Assembly (NCBI GenBank): GCA_942493235.1
Contig: OW818676.1
Location: 2,480,001 to 2,544,000 of the forward strand
DNA: 64,000 nt
DNA from: ENR-C587 sp942493235
Lineage (GTDB): Bacteria; Bacteroidota; Ignavibacteria; Kapaibacteriales; UBA2268
Direction of reading: 5' to 3'
The notes under the pieces were generated by a model. The model had not been told where the DNA came from. It saw only the letters and a list, made by a program, of their open reading frames with translations, and did no database searches. Made by a program: the position numbers and the translations under genes. This document shows, piece by piece, positions 44,422 through 53,900 of this stretch; positions within the stretch are counted from its first letter, which is position 1; the number at the start of each line of letters is the position of its first letter.

Positions 44422-45429
44422 ATGAGATATATTGCTTGCTTATTTGTCGGATTGTTAATGCTTGCTGCTTGTGATGACCCAACTGGTACAAGCCCTAAAA
44501 TGAAAATTGCTATGCTTTCTTCTACTAACGGGTTTGATGATTTAGGTTTTAATATGCTGGCAAAGCTCGGATTATCCAGAATAAGCGAAAATTATGATGT
44601 AGATGTCGAATTCAAAGAATGCTTATCGGCGGCTAATTTCAAAAATTATATTATGGATTTAGCTAAAGGTGATGCTAATTTAATTTTTGGATTGGGATAT
44701 GATATGGCTCCGGCTATTGAATTAGTATCACAATCGTATTTCCAAAAAGCATACGGTTTAGTAGATTTTAAATTTGAAAATGAGTATAATAATGTAGTAT
44801 GTGCTACTTTCAAAGTCGAGCAAGCATGCTATCCACTTGGTTATTTAGCAGCTTATTATTCAAGACTTGTTAATGTGAGCTCTCCGAAAGTTGCATTTAT
44901 CGGTGGCGAAAAGTCTCCAAATATTAGTGCATTTCTAAACGGATTTTCTCTTGGTTTGTCTCGCTATAATCAATTTCTAAGCGGAAATAATGTTGGTCTG
45001 ATAGTAGAATATGTCGATAGCTATAATGATTCAGCTAAAGCTTATCAAATAACTAAAGAATTGATTGCCACCGGTGTAAATGTGTTTTTCCCTGTTGCGG
45101 GAATAAGTGGTAGAGGTTGCTTTAGAGCAGTTAAAGAAGCAAATCTTTACGCTATCGGATTTGATACCGATTGCTATCTTACATTTCCTGAATATAAAGC
45201 TTTCTTATTGTCTTCCTGTATTAAGAGAATTGACAATGCCGTTTATTCAATTGCCGAATACTTTATTAAAAATAAGAGAATTATGGATACTGAATATATT
45301 GGCACATTGAATAACGATGGGGTTGGCATTGCACCATATCATGATTTCGATTCAAGAATCCACGATACTATTAAAACTCAAATATTGACAATCATTGATG
45401 ATATTAAAAGCAGAAGAATAAATTTGTAA
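44422..45429 (+). CDS. BMP-family (PnrA-like) substrate-binding lipoprotein
   Basis: A 335-residue lipoprotein (signal then MLAACDDPTG, lipidated Cys at 16). The mature part has the BMP/PnrA pattern: KIAMLSSTNGFDDLGFNML, the segment YYSRLVNVSSPKVAFIGGEK, and NVFFPVAGISGRGCFRAVKE. Such proteins bind purine nucleosides for ABC importers. The Asp and aromatic positions expected for nucleoside binding were not checked in detail. No ABC permease or ATPase gene is adjacent, so this may be an orphan receptor. GGAG precedes the start. Confidence 0.82.
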   Translation: MRYIACLFVGLLMLAACDDPTGTSPKMKIAMLSSTNGFDDLGFNMLAKLGLSRISENYDVDVEFKECLSAANFKNYIMDLAKGDANLIFGLGYDMAPAIELVSQSYFQKAYGLVDFKFENEYNNVVCATFKVEQACYPLGYLAAYYSRLVNVSSPKVAFIGGEKSPNISAFLNGFSLGLSRYNQFLSGNNVGLIVEYVDSYNDSAKAYQITKELIATGVNVFFPVAGISGRGCFRAVKEANLYAIGFDTDCYLTFPEYKAFLLSSCIKRIDNAVYSIAEYFIKNKRIMDTEYIGTLNNDGVGIAPYHDFDSRIHDTIKTQILTIIDDIKSRRINL

Positions 45430-45554
45430 CTAATATGAATTTGCTAATCAAATCTATGTCCGGCTCAACTCAATGGTATCACATTTGGAATAGTTGATTC
45501 TTAATTTATTTATAATTATTTTTATAATTATCTTATAAATTCCGAAAATGAGAA

Positions 45555-45586
45555 TTTTGAAAAAATAAAAAAAATAATTATATTTG
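45555..45586 (+). promoter_or_regulatory. Bacteroidota-type promoter of tRNA-Pro
   Basis: TTTTG at 45555-45559, 19 bp, TATATTTG at 45579-45586. Transcription should begin near 45592-45595, a few bases before the tRNA at 45600. It fits the TTTG/TAnnTTTG consensus of the Bacteroidota primary sigma factor. Confidence 0.7.
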
Positions 45587-45599
45587 TATTCCTATTATT

Positions 45600-45673
45600 C
45601 GGCGCGTAGCGCAGCCCGGTAGCGCACTACTTTGGGGTAGTAGGGGTCGCTGGTTCAAGTCCAGTCGCGCCGA
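45600..45673 (+). tRNA. tRNA-Pro (GGG anticodon)
   Basis: A 74-nt cloverleaf: acceptor CGGCGCG pairs with CGCGCCG, discriminator A; D arm GTAGCGCAGCCCGGTAGCGC; anticodon stem CTACT/AGTAG with loop TTGGGGT, so bases 34-36 are GGG; T arm GCTGG-TTCAAGT-CCAGT. CCA is not encoded. The first base C is typical of tRNA-Pro. Confidence 0.93.
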
Positions 45674-45680
45674 CAAAAGT

Positions 45681-45712
45681 AAAGCCGTAAGTCATCATTC
45701 ACTTATGGCTTT
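45681..45712 (+). terminator. Hairpin terminator after tRNA-Pro
   Basis: AAAGCCGTAAGT, loop CATCATTC, ACTTATGGCTTT (one G-T pair), followed by TGTAGTTTT. Confidence 0.75.
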
Positions 45713-45799
45713 TGTAGTTTTAGATAAAGATGCGTTCTATAATATAAAATAGTATTTGGATATTTAGTAAGAATTAGTTAAACTTGTACTAAAAACACT

Positions 45800-46432
45800 A
45801 TGAACAAAATAACAAAAGCTAAAGAGCATCTTACTTCAGAAGAAGTAAAAGAAAAAATTAAAAATACAGTCGGTTTTTGGCGAGTGCAGAAATGGTTAAT
45901 AATCTATAATGCACTGAACTATCCCCGAAGCTCGACGGAAATAGCTAATCATGTAGCTGTATCAAAGGCATTGGTTCATAAGACTATATCTGAATATAAC
46001 AGGTTTGGTCCCGAAGCCATTGAAACCAAAGGTAAAGGTGGTAGAAGAAATGCAAATTTAACAGTAGATGAAGAACGAGAGTTTATGAACGGCTTCATAA
46101 ACAAAGCTCAAAAAGGGCAAATAGAGACAGTTGCGGAAATAAAAGAAGAATACGAAAAATTAGTAGGTCACCAAGTTCATAAAACAACAATATATAGGCT
46201 TTTAGCACGAAATAATTGGAGAAATATAGTTCCATTGCCTCATCACCCTAAAGGAGACAAACAGGCACAGGAGACTTTTAAAAAAATTCAGTCTGAAAGT
46301 AAATCAAATTGTTAAAGAAAAAAATATAGATAAAGACAATCTTGTAATAATGACTCAGGATGAGGGTAGATTTGGCAGGGTTAACATTCCAAAAGCTTCA
46401 TGGGCTCCTCTTGGGATGAGACCCAATGTACC
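45800..46432 (+). pseudogene. Truncated, frameshifted IS630-family transposase
   Basis: The first frame (45800-46315, 171 residues) carries the paired helix-turn-helix N-terminus: FWRVQKWLIIYNALNYPRSS, VAVSKALVHKTISEYNRFGP, and HQVHKTTIYRLLARNNW. After the run of seven A at 46279-46285 the coding signal shifts to another frame (FSLKVNQIVKEKNIDKDN), reaching MTQDEGRFGRVNIPKASW, the first catalytic Asp block of IS630 DDE transposases. Homology ends near 46425-46432, where phosphatase sequence begins; the second Asp and the Glu are lost. It is inserted downstream of tRNA-Pro. It may be a dead element; the A7 could have been a programmed frameshift site originally. Confidence 0.85.
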
Positions 46433-46640
46433 CAAACAAATACTAATTCATTGCAAGCATGGGGCTGACCGAACCGGGCTAATAGTTGCACTTTACAGAA
46501 TTGTATTTGAGGGCTGGGATAAAATATCGGCAATTGAAGAACTTAAAAATGGAGGTTACGGATTTCACTCGATTTTTATCAATATTCCTGAATATATTGA
46601 AGATATTGATATTGAACAATTAAAAAATTCAATTATGTAA
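46425..46640 (+). pseudogene. 3' fragment of the lipoprotein phosphatase gene, second copy
   Basis: Homologous to codons 117-187 of the gene at 1302-1865. It keeps the P-loop HCKHGADRTG and everything after it but has lost the signal peptide and the N-terminal half. It joins the IS630 remnant in frame, so an ORF from 46350 to 46640 (96 residues) reads transposase then phosphatase. The join lies in a shared AATG-x-ACCCAAAC stretch. A functional product is unlikely but the reading frame is undamaged. Confidence 0.8.
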
Positions 46641-46719
46641 TATCATGCTTTACTTCAAATCTAAAGTACTCAACAAAGTAAAATATTAATTGCTTTGAAA
46701 TTTATTAATTTTGAACTGC

Positions 46720-47793
46720 TCAAATCAAAAATTCCATAAGCTTTAGAATTGCTTCATCAGTCCATTTGATATTCAAATTTGTTATCCATACTATAGTGAT
46801 TTTCTTTTTGGGGTCGATTACTACTGCTGAAGAAGAACCATAAGTACTACCAAGATGCCAATATATAGTTTCTTTTTTTACATTAGACATTCTTAATCCA
46901 TAACTGTAGTAGGTGCTTTTATTGTTATTCAAATATGTACCAGACTTGTAAATATTTGCAACAGAATCTGATAAAAGATTGCCGCAGAAAATATTATATG
47001 TGAGCTTTGCAAAATCATCTGAAGAAGCTAAATAGCCACCGGTAGGCAATTTGTAACTAACATTAATATTGGGGCATTCTACTATAACAGAATCTTTTTC
47101 ATACATATAGAATTTTGTTTTATTTGTGATATTGCTGGTACTTATCTCCGGAATAATATTCTTGCATTTAATTGGGGAAATGAAATTTTCATATACATAT
47201 TGCTGAAAAGGCTTATTAGTAACATTTTCAATCATGGCTCCGAGCAGATTGTACCCATAACTCGAATAGGATATGTTTGTACCCGGCTCAAATAATAAAG
47301 AATCTTTATTGAAAATTTTAATCGCATCTTGAATTGTTCGATAATTGCCTGGAGAATAAAACTCATTACCTTTATAGTGCCTGATTCCGGCAGTATGATT
47401 GAGCAAATATTTCACAGGTATATCCCATTTCTTTTTGGAAAAATTGCGAACATATTTATTTATACTTGAGTCTAAACTGATTTGATGCTGCTCTAACAAT
47501 TTCATTACTGCCGCAGAGGTAATTACTTTAGACAAACTCGCTATTCTGAATATTGTAGATTTCTTTACTTGAATTTTATTTGTTAGGTCAGTATATCCGT
47601 ATTGTTTTGATAGGACGATATTTGAATCAATCATAACGGTAAGGCTCATTCCCGGTACGTGATTTTTTTGCATTGTTTGATAAGCATAATTATTTATTGA
47701 GTCTAATTTAACAGCTAACTCCGAATCAATCGATGAAGCAAAAGATTTGTTTATTAAAAGCACAAATATCAAAAGTATATAAAGCCTTTTCAT
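46720..47793 (-). CDS. Serine beta-lactamase-like hydrolase (class C/PBP family)
   Basis: 357 residues from the ATG at 47793, which starts a Sec signal (MKRLYILLIFVLLINKSFAS) and has GGAA upstream; the frame is open to 47826. The catalytic SxxK is in FRIASLSKVITSA (Ser86, Lys89), the second motif is SSYGYNLLG (YxN type), and the third is WHLGSTYG (HxG). This family includes class C beta-lactamases, DD-peptidases and esterases, so antibiotic resistance cannot be claimed. Its last 45 codons and 3' flank are duplicated at 1926-2084. It is convergent to the phosphatase fragment. Confidence 0.85.
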   Translation of the reverse strand: MKRLYILLIFVLLINKSFASSIDSELAVKLDSINNYAYQTMQKNHVPGMSLTVMIDSNIVLSKQYGYTDLTNKIQVKKSTIFRIASLSKVITSAAVMKLLEQHQISLDSSINKYVRNFSKKKWDIPVKYLLNHTAGIRHYKGNEFYSPGNYRTIQDAIKIFNKDSLLFEPGTNISYSSYGYNLLGAMIENVTNKPFQQYVYENFISPIKCKNIIPEISTSNITNKTKFYMYEKDSVIVECPNINVSYKLPTGGYLASSDDFAKLTYNIFCGNLLSDSVANIYKSGTYLNNNKSTYYSYGLRMSNVKKETIYWHLGSTYGSSSAVVIDPKKKITIVWITNLNIKWTDEAILKLMEFLI

Positions 47794-47979
47794 ACTATTC
47801 CATATCACAAAAATTAAAAAGTACATAGACTATCCGGTATATATTAATATTTTAATATATTCAATACAAATCGAATAATTCCTTTAAATCGGAATAAAGG
47901 CATAAATTTTGCTAAAATGTCATTAAGTTGAATGATTTGTTCAATATTATGCAGTTTAATTATGAAATCAGAATACATT

Positions 47980-49719
47980 ATGAAATTAAAATACTTGCTT
48001 TTTGCATTTGCTTTATTATACTTGTTAAATAGCTGCCGATCTACCAGCCCATGCCCGGAGAATCCTTCGCCAGGTAATGCAGGAGGAGTTTTAAATTCAG
48101 GAGGTGATGATTATCTGCCTGTAGTTTATAATAATAAAATATATTTTACTTCGATCAGGCAGACATCAAAAGGCAATGTAGAGGCAAATTATTCTTCAAA
48201 AATTCGCTCTACTAATGACTACGAAGTACCGGAAATAGAAAATGTACTGCCTATGAATTTTATTGAAAATAGTGGTTCGCCATCATTTTTTTATGATGAG
48301 GCAAAAGGGATAACCGAGTTATATTTCGCAGCAGTTGCCGGAGAAGAAAAATTACATAAAGACGTTTATGTTTCTTATAATTCCGGTTCGGGATGGACTC
48401 AGCCGGAGGCTCTAAGATTCAATATAGATACAAAATATTATGAATCGCACCCTTGCATATCGCCGGATGGTAAATATTTAATCTTTTCTTCAGACAGACC
48501 CGGCTCTTACGGAGAGACCGATTTATATATCAGTCGAAGATTAGATGGTGGCAAATGGTCTAATCCGGAAAACTTGGGAGCAAAAATCAATACTCCCGAG
48601 AAAGAAATTTCGCCTATGATAAGTAAAGACGGATGTTTATATTTCGCCTCTAAAGGCTTTAGAGCAAAAACCGGATTTGATATTTTAAAAGCTGTTCCGG
48701 ACGGAAACGGGGCTTGGGCTAATCCTATTTCTTTATCATATCCGATAAATTCTGATGCCGATGATACCGGTCCGGCTCTGTTAGGTCAGAAAATTATACT
48801 GTCGTCAAATAGAAGCGGCGGCTGTGGTGGGTTTGATATTTATGCTTTCGATATTTGTGGCTCAGCATTAGTAACCGGAGAGATTAAATCCAATGATAAA
48901 GAAATAAAATCATTCTGTAAAGTGGAGCTCTACGATAGCCAAAATAAAATTATTCAGCAAGCAGATCTATCGGTTGGGCAGAGCTATAAATTTGATTTAT
49001 TAGCTAATAATAATTACAAAATAGTATTTAAAAATTCTTGCACAGATGAAGCTAAAGAATATAAATTCTTTGCACCATGCTCAGATACAAGTGTAGTAAA
49101 AATTATTGCAGATTATACTATAAATAACGGTAGTGAAGAATATAAATTTGAACAATACGATGTCCCGTTTTTTGTATCCGGCTATTATCAGCCAAATACA
49201 ATTGAGAATTTAGAATCTTTGCGTTTGAAATTCGAATACAATATTTTTGGCAAAGCCGACACTACCAAATATATTGAATATCCGGGCGATATTTATGATA
49301 AATATACAGATAGGGTAGAGCAGGCGTTAAGCTCGGCTATTAGTTTTATCAAGAATAAACTTAAATATTTATCAGGCGATTGCAATACCGGCGAAGAAAA
49401 AATTAAAATTAAAATTACCGGATTTGCAGATCCACGTCCAATTTCAGAAGCTTCACGTTATTCCGATAGTGAAATTAATGATGACGAAATTCAATTCTCT
49501 GTTGCCAGAGGAGCCAAGATGGATAATACTCTACTTTCTAAATTAAGAGCTTATTATACTGCTATTTATTTTCGACGAGTATTAGAATTTGATGACAATT
49601 ATTTGGACATGTCTGATAAAGTAATTTGGGAAATTGAAGGCGGTGGCGAAGACACTGATATAGATAAGCAATACCAAGAAATGCGTAGAGTAAATATTTC
49701 TGTTAGTTTATTAAAATAA
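47980..49719 (+). CDS. PD40-repeat lipoprotein with OmpA-like C-terminus
   Basis: I chose the ATG at 47980 (signal MKLKYLLFAFALLYLLNSCRS, lipidated Cys at about 19); the frame is open to 47932. 579 residues. Residues about 130-280 are PD40/TolB-type propeller repeats: HPCISPDGKYLIFSSDRPGS, DLYISRRLDGGKWSNPENLG, and ISKDGCLYFASKG. A Cys-containing sandwich domain follows. The end (KIKITGFADPRPISEASRY, later EMRRVNISVSLL) is a divergent OmpA-C domain. The same PD40-plus-OmpA arrangement occurs in outer-membrane proteins associated with type IX secretion (PorE-like), but I only infer kinship. Confidence 0.75.
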   Translation: MKLKYLLFAFALLYLLNSCRSTSPCPENPSPGNAGGVLNSGGDDYLPVVYNNKIYFTSIRQTSKGNVEANYSSKIRSTNDYEVPEIENVLPMNFIENSGSPSFFYDEAKGITELYFAAVAGEEKLHKDVYVSYNSGSGWTQPEALRFNIDTKYYESHPCISPDGKYLIFSSDRPGSYGETDLYISRRLDGGKWSNPENLGAKINTPEKEISPMISKDGCLYFASKGFRAKTGFDILKAVPDGNGAWANPISLSYPINSDADDTGPALLGQKIILSSNRSGGCGGFDIYAFDICGSALVTGEIKSNDKEIKSFCKVELYDSQNKIIQQADLSVGQSYKFDLLANNNYKIVFKNSCTDEAKEYKFFAPCSDTSVVKIIADYTINNGSEEYKFEQYDVPFFVSGYYQPNTIENLESLRLKFEYNIFGKADTTKYIEYPGDIYDKYTDRVEQALSSAISFIKNKLKYLSGDCNTGEEKIKIKITGFADPRPISEASRYSDSEINDDEIQFSVARGAKMDNTLLSKLRAYYTAIYFRRVLEFDDNYLDMSDKVIWEIEGGGEDTDIDKQYQEMRRVNISVSLLK

Positions 49720-49721
49720 TG

Positions 49722-49753
49722 TTTTGCTTTTTATTGAGGATTATTTATATTTG
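49722..49753 (+). promoter_or_regulatory. Bacteroidota-type promoter of ridA
   Basis: TTTTG at 49722-49726, 19 bp, TATATTTG at 49746-49753; the same two boxes and spacing as upstream of tRNA-Pro. The leader would be about 30 nt and carries AGGTTAG before the ATG. Confidence 0.7.
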
Positions 49754-49790
49754 TATGAGATTATTTTATTTATTAACTTAGGTTAGAATC

Positions 49791-50165
49791 ATGAGAAGAA
49801 AAATTTATTCTCCAGAATGCCCTGCACCTATTGGTCCATATTCACAAGCTATTGCTGCAGCCGGTGAGTTTATATTTGTATCCGGACAGCTTCCGATAGT
49901 AAATGGAGTAATTCCAACTGAAGATGTTTCCGAGCAAACTCGTTTGTCAATGACTTATATTGGTCATATTTTGGCAGCCGGTGGATATACTTGGGCAGAT
50001 GTTGTTAAAGCTACTGTTTATCTTCAGGATATGGGTGATTTCGCCGCAATGAATGAAGTTTATAAAACATTCGTTGTCGAAGATTATCCGGCTCGTGTTG
50101 CATTCCAAGTTGCTAAATTGCCAATGAATGCAAAAGTAGAGATAGATGCAATAGCAGTGAAATAA
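49791..50165 (+). CDS. ridA: RidA family enamine/imine deaminase
   Basis: A 124-residue protein of standard RidA length. AGEFIFVSGQLPIVNG, DVVKATVYLQDMGDFAAMNE, and the active-site Arg in YPARVAFQVAKLPMNAKVEI are all in place; EIDAIAVK ends the chain. RidA hydrolyses reactive 2-aminoacrylate and related imines from PLP enzymes. It has its own promoter and terminator. Confidence 0.95.
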   Translation: MRRKIYSPECPAPIGPYSQAIAAAGEFIFVSGQLPIVNGVIPTEDVSEQTRLSMTYIGHILAAGGYTWADVVKATVYLQDMGDFAAMNEVYKTFVVEDYPARVAFQVAKLPMNAKVEIDAIAVK

Positions 50166-50203
50166 AACCATTTGCGTCTCTAATTGATTATTGCAATTAG
50201 TAT

Positions 50204-50239
50204 AATAGAACCCACAACTATAGAGCTGTGGGTTCTATT
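50204..50239. terminator. Bidirectional terminator
   Basis: AATAGAACCCACA, ten-base loop, TGTGGGTTCTATT: thirteen perfect base pairs between convergent ridA and the AIM24-like gene, with T-rich flank. Confidence 0.9.
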
Positions 50240-50245
50240 TAAGGT

Positions 50246-50923
50246 CTAATTACTTCTATTAGGTAAGAATCTTTCGATTAAGCCGACAAATGCTTTCAGA
50301 TTTCTGGTTTGAATCCAAACCTTTCCGGAACCTGAAAACTCACTTACTAAGCCCTCGCCTGAAGCTAATGTAGAGAACAAACCCTTTGATACTTTTTTTA
50401 TAGTATAGGATAGAGTTTCATCAAATGCTACTAAATGACCTGTATCTATAATTAAGTTATTGCCCGGGGTAACAGTCTTTTCAATAATTGAGCCGAAAGA
50501 TGATAAAAATAAAGCCCCACGCCCACTTATTTTTTGTAAAAATAATCCTTCTCCGGCAATTAATGCTTTAAAAGAGCCTTTTGTAGAAATTTCCAAATCT
50601 GACGAGCCGGCTAAATAAGCACCACCTTCGGCAAAAATTGTATTTCCATTAAGCTCTAATTTTATAATGTCTCCGGCACTTGACGGAGCTAAAATTACTT
50701 CACCCTCTCCATTTTGAGCAGTGAATAATGAAGCAAAGAAAGACTCCCCGCTAACCGCGGCTTTAATTGAACCAAGAAATCCCTTGCCGGCTGATTTTGC
50801 TTCTAAGCTAATATTAGAAGTCATTGAGAGCATAGCTCCGGCTTCGGCTCTGATTGATTCGCCGGAATTAAGCTTAACAATTAAAGTAGCATAAGCCGGT
50901 CCATTTTCGATTTGATAATGCAT
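50246..50923 (-). CDS. AIM24/TIGR00266 family protein
   Basis: A 225-residue beta-rich protein. GESIRAEAGAMLSMTSNISLE, GEGEVILAPSSAGDIIKLEL and KISGRGALFLSSFGSI are the repeated beta-sandwich pattern of the AIM24 family. GGAG lies upstream of the ATG. Function unknown in bacteria; the mitochondrial relative affects inner-membrane organisation. It is 13 bp after the large T9SS cargo gene on the same strand. Confidence 0.85.
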   Translation of the reverse strand: MHYQIENGPAYATLIVKLNSGESIRAEAGAMLSMTSNISLEAKSAGKGFLGSIKAAVSGESFFASLFTAQNGEGEVILAPSSAGDIIKLELNGNTIFAEGGAYLAGSSDLEISTKGSFKALIAGEGLFLQKISGRGALFLSSFGSIIEKTVTPGNNLIIDTGHLVAFDETLSYTIKKVSKGLFSTLASGEGLVSEFSGSGKVWIQTRNLKAFVGLIERFLPNRSN

Positions 50924-50935
50924 TAAAAACTCCTT

Positions 50936-53900
50936 TTACTTAATTATCATGGCTTTTGAAATTGTTTCATATTTTGTACTTAATTTATAAATATATACTC
51001 CGCTGGTCAAGCCTTCTTTATATAAGACTATAGTATGCTTGCCCTCAGGATAATTAGAATTAATCGGAGTATTGACTAATTTACCGCTCATATCGAATAT
51101 TTCTAATAGTACACTGCTTGATTTTGGTAAGCTGATTTCAATATGTGTACTGAAGTTAAATGGATTAGGATAATTCTGCCCCATAAATATTGAACCGGCA
51201 ATATTGAATAAATCATCTACCGAAATACTTGTCTGAGTTGAAAATTTAAAGAAGTTTGAATATATCCCCTCTCCGTCGCTGCTAATTGAGCTAACCTTCC
51301 AACAATAATTTTTATTTAAATCCAAACTTGCTTTTACCCAATTTGTATTAACTATAGTATCTAAATACTTAGTAGTAAATAAACTGTTTTTGCTAATCAA
51401 TACATGGTATTGTGATGCACTGCTAACAGGTTCCCAAGTTAAAGTCGGGCTAATAGATATATTTGTAGAGTTGTTTGCCGGGAAAGTCAATACCGGCGGA
51501 TTTATCGCCGTAGTAAATGAATATGATTGAGAAGCTGGGGTTACTCCGGCTGCACAAATTGTTATTACTCTCCAATAATAAGTAATTTTACCTTGCTCGA
51601 ATATATCTAAAGTAAGGCTGGTATCGCTAAACACTTTTTCTTCTTTGATAATATCTGTAAACTCGGAATTTTTTGAAATTTGGATTATATAGTTCGAGCC
51701 TTTGATTTTAGACCAAGTCAATGTAATTTCATTTAAGTGAGACTTTGAATTGTTTAATGGTAATATCGGTTGAGCAAATTGGCTAATCATTTGATTATTC
51801 TCTGTAATAAGCTTTGTATAAGTGCCTGTACCATGAGTGGCTACCGCGACAAATCCGTCAGCTTCACGTGCATCAATCATATTGATAACCACATTGCCTA
51901 TTGAAGTAGCTGCTTCCTGCTCCCATACTGTGTACATTCCGTCAATATAAGAGGTAGAATATAGTCCGGTTGAAGTACCGAGAAAATATCTGTAATTTCC
52001 GTTTTTTAATTTAAGCAATTTTGCCCATAGAACAGCAGGACCGGTGCCTCCGCCATACATAGACTCTTCTAAATTTCCTGATATCCCGCTCCAAGTATTT
52101 CCTCCGTCTGTACTCATAAACACACTTAAAATATTATAATTTGAAAATACGCAGAATACTCTGTTGGCATCATAAGGGTCAATTTCTATACATTCAATAT
52201 TTCCATTATTAGGAAAATTAGTAGCAGTGATATCTAATAATTCAGGAATTCCTGTATTTGCGTTGTTCATTTTATACAATTTACCGCTTGATGTACCGAA
52301 GTATAGTATATTTGCAGGGGATTTAGAAATCGCTATTGCGGTATAATTCCCGTTGCTTATAGCTGTATTTGTGAATTCATCCCATCCCAACGAAGTAGAA
52401 TCCAAAGACTCGATATCAGGAATTAAGCTCATATCTTTGTTTCGCCAGATAGTTTTGCCCCCGCAGAGATACATAATATTATCATTATTAGGGTCTAATT
52501 TGAATGGTGTATTCCATATAAAGTCTTTACCTCCTACAGGGTCAATTCTTGTCTTTCTTATGGTATTTCCCTGACCGTCAGTCAAGAATCTCCAAATATG
52601 GATTTTCGGCTGTGGTGTAGAATTATCCGAAGCGTAATAGAAATTACCGGAATTCGGCATAGCACAGCAGAAGCCGTCATTGAATATTGTATGAGTCCAG
52701 TGGTAATTAGTATTGTTTTCTAAGCTTAATAAAGTACCATTGTCTTGAAGTCCGCCAAGCAATCTATAGTCTCCGGCTATAGCCTTATTCATCGCTATCG
52801 AATAAAACTGAGTAGTATAATATCCGTTATTTAATGATATCCATTCTACATTATCGGATAGACAGTTTAATGTTTTATGAATTCCACCATCAGACCCGGA
52901 AAACAATATATTTGGGTCTAAAGATGAAAAATTAAGAGCATGAACATCGGAGTGATGATTAGGGTACCTATAGAAATAAATGCAGGTATTATCTGGGCAA
53001 GTGCCTCCGATTAGTTTTGTATTTGTTGAAGTTAAAAATCCGTCAACCGAACGGTCTAAATTTACTGCTCCAAGCATTAATACATTTGAATCATCGGGCT
53101 TAACTGCTGCAACTAAATTGTAGCAACCTTGTGAATTGAATTGATGCCTTACGTCGCCTTTTGAAGGTATATTTTCGGTTCTATCTTCCCAAAAACCGCC
53201 GTCTCCGCTACCGTTACCCGAAATATAGGTATATTTATATAAAGAGTGATACATGCTGTCGCCGGACATGTTTCGAGTTAATTTTCCATAATCCGGTGTT
53301 TCGGTAATAAAATAAACAATATTTTCATTTGATGGCGAAATTGCAGATACAATACGATTATAGTTTGCAGGGAAATTGGCTGGAGTAATATTAGTCCAAT
53401 CAATTCCGTTAGTTGAACGGTAAATTCCTTTAACGCTTGAATTTGCTGTTCCTACAGATTTCTGGCTTAAAGTCGCATATAATACACCATTTTGTGATAT
53501 GTTTACATCAGTAAATAAACTATATGAATTACCTGAACCTCCAAGCACATTTTTCCAATTTTCACCTCCGTCAGTAGAACGGTAAATGCCACCTAACCCA
53601 ACAGCAGCAATAAGCTCGTCTTGTACAGTATTTTTATGGTTTAGTACCAATTTCCATACATAATCAAGAGGACTGTCCCATGATTCGGGATGATTAGTAG
53701 AAGACCCCTGAATTATATTCCATGATTTAGCTCCATCGGTAGATTTGAATATACCATCGCCGCTAATATCAGCAGAATTTCCCCATAATTCGCCTGTTCC
53801 ATAGTACCAATTATTGGTCTTTCCGGGACGTGAATCCTGGATTAGACAGCTAACACTATGCAATTGGTCAGGTTTTGTAGTTTTTGCCCAATTCTGACCA

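Noticed and set aside
45600..46640. Genomic island integrated at tRNA-Pro
   Set aside because: No integrase or repeated tRNA 3' end was seen; only an IS630 remnant lies next to the tRNA.
46720..47793. Antibiotic-resistance beta-lactamase
   Set aside because: The SxxK/YxN/HxG motifs are shared by esterases and DD-peptidases; resistance cannot be inferred.
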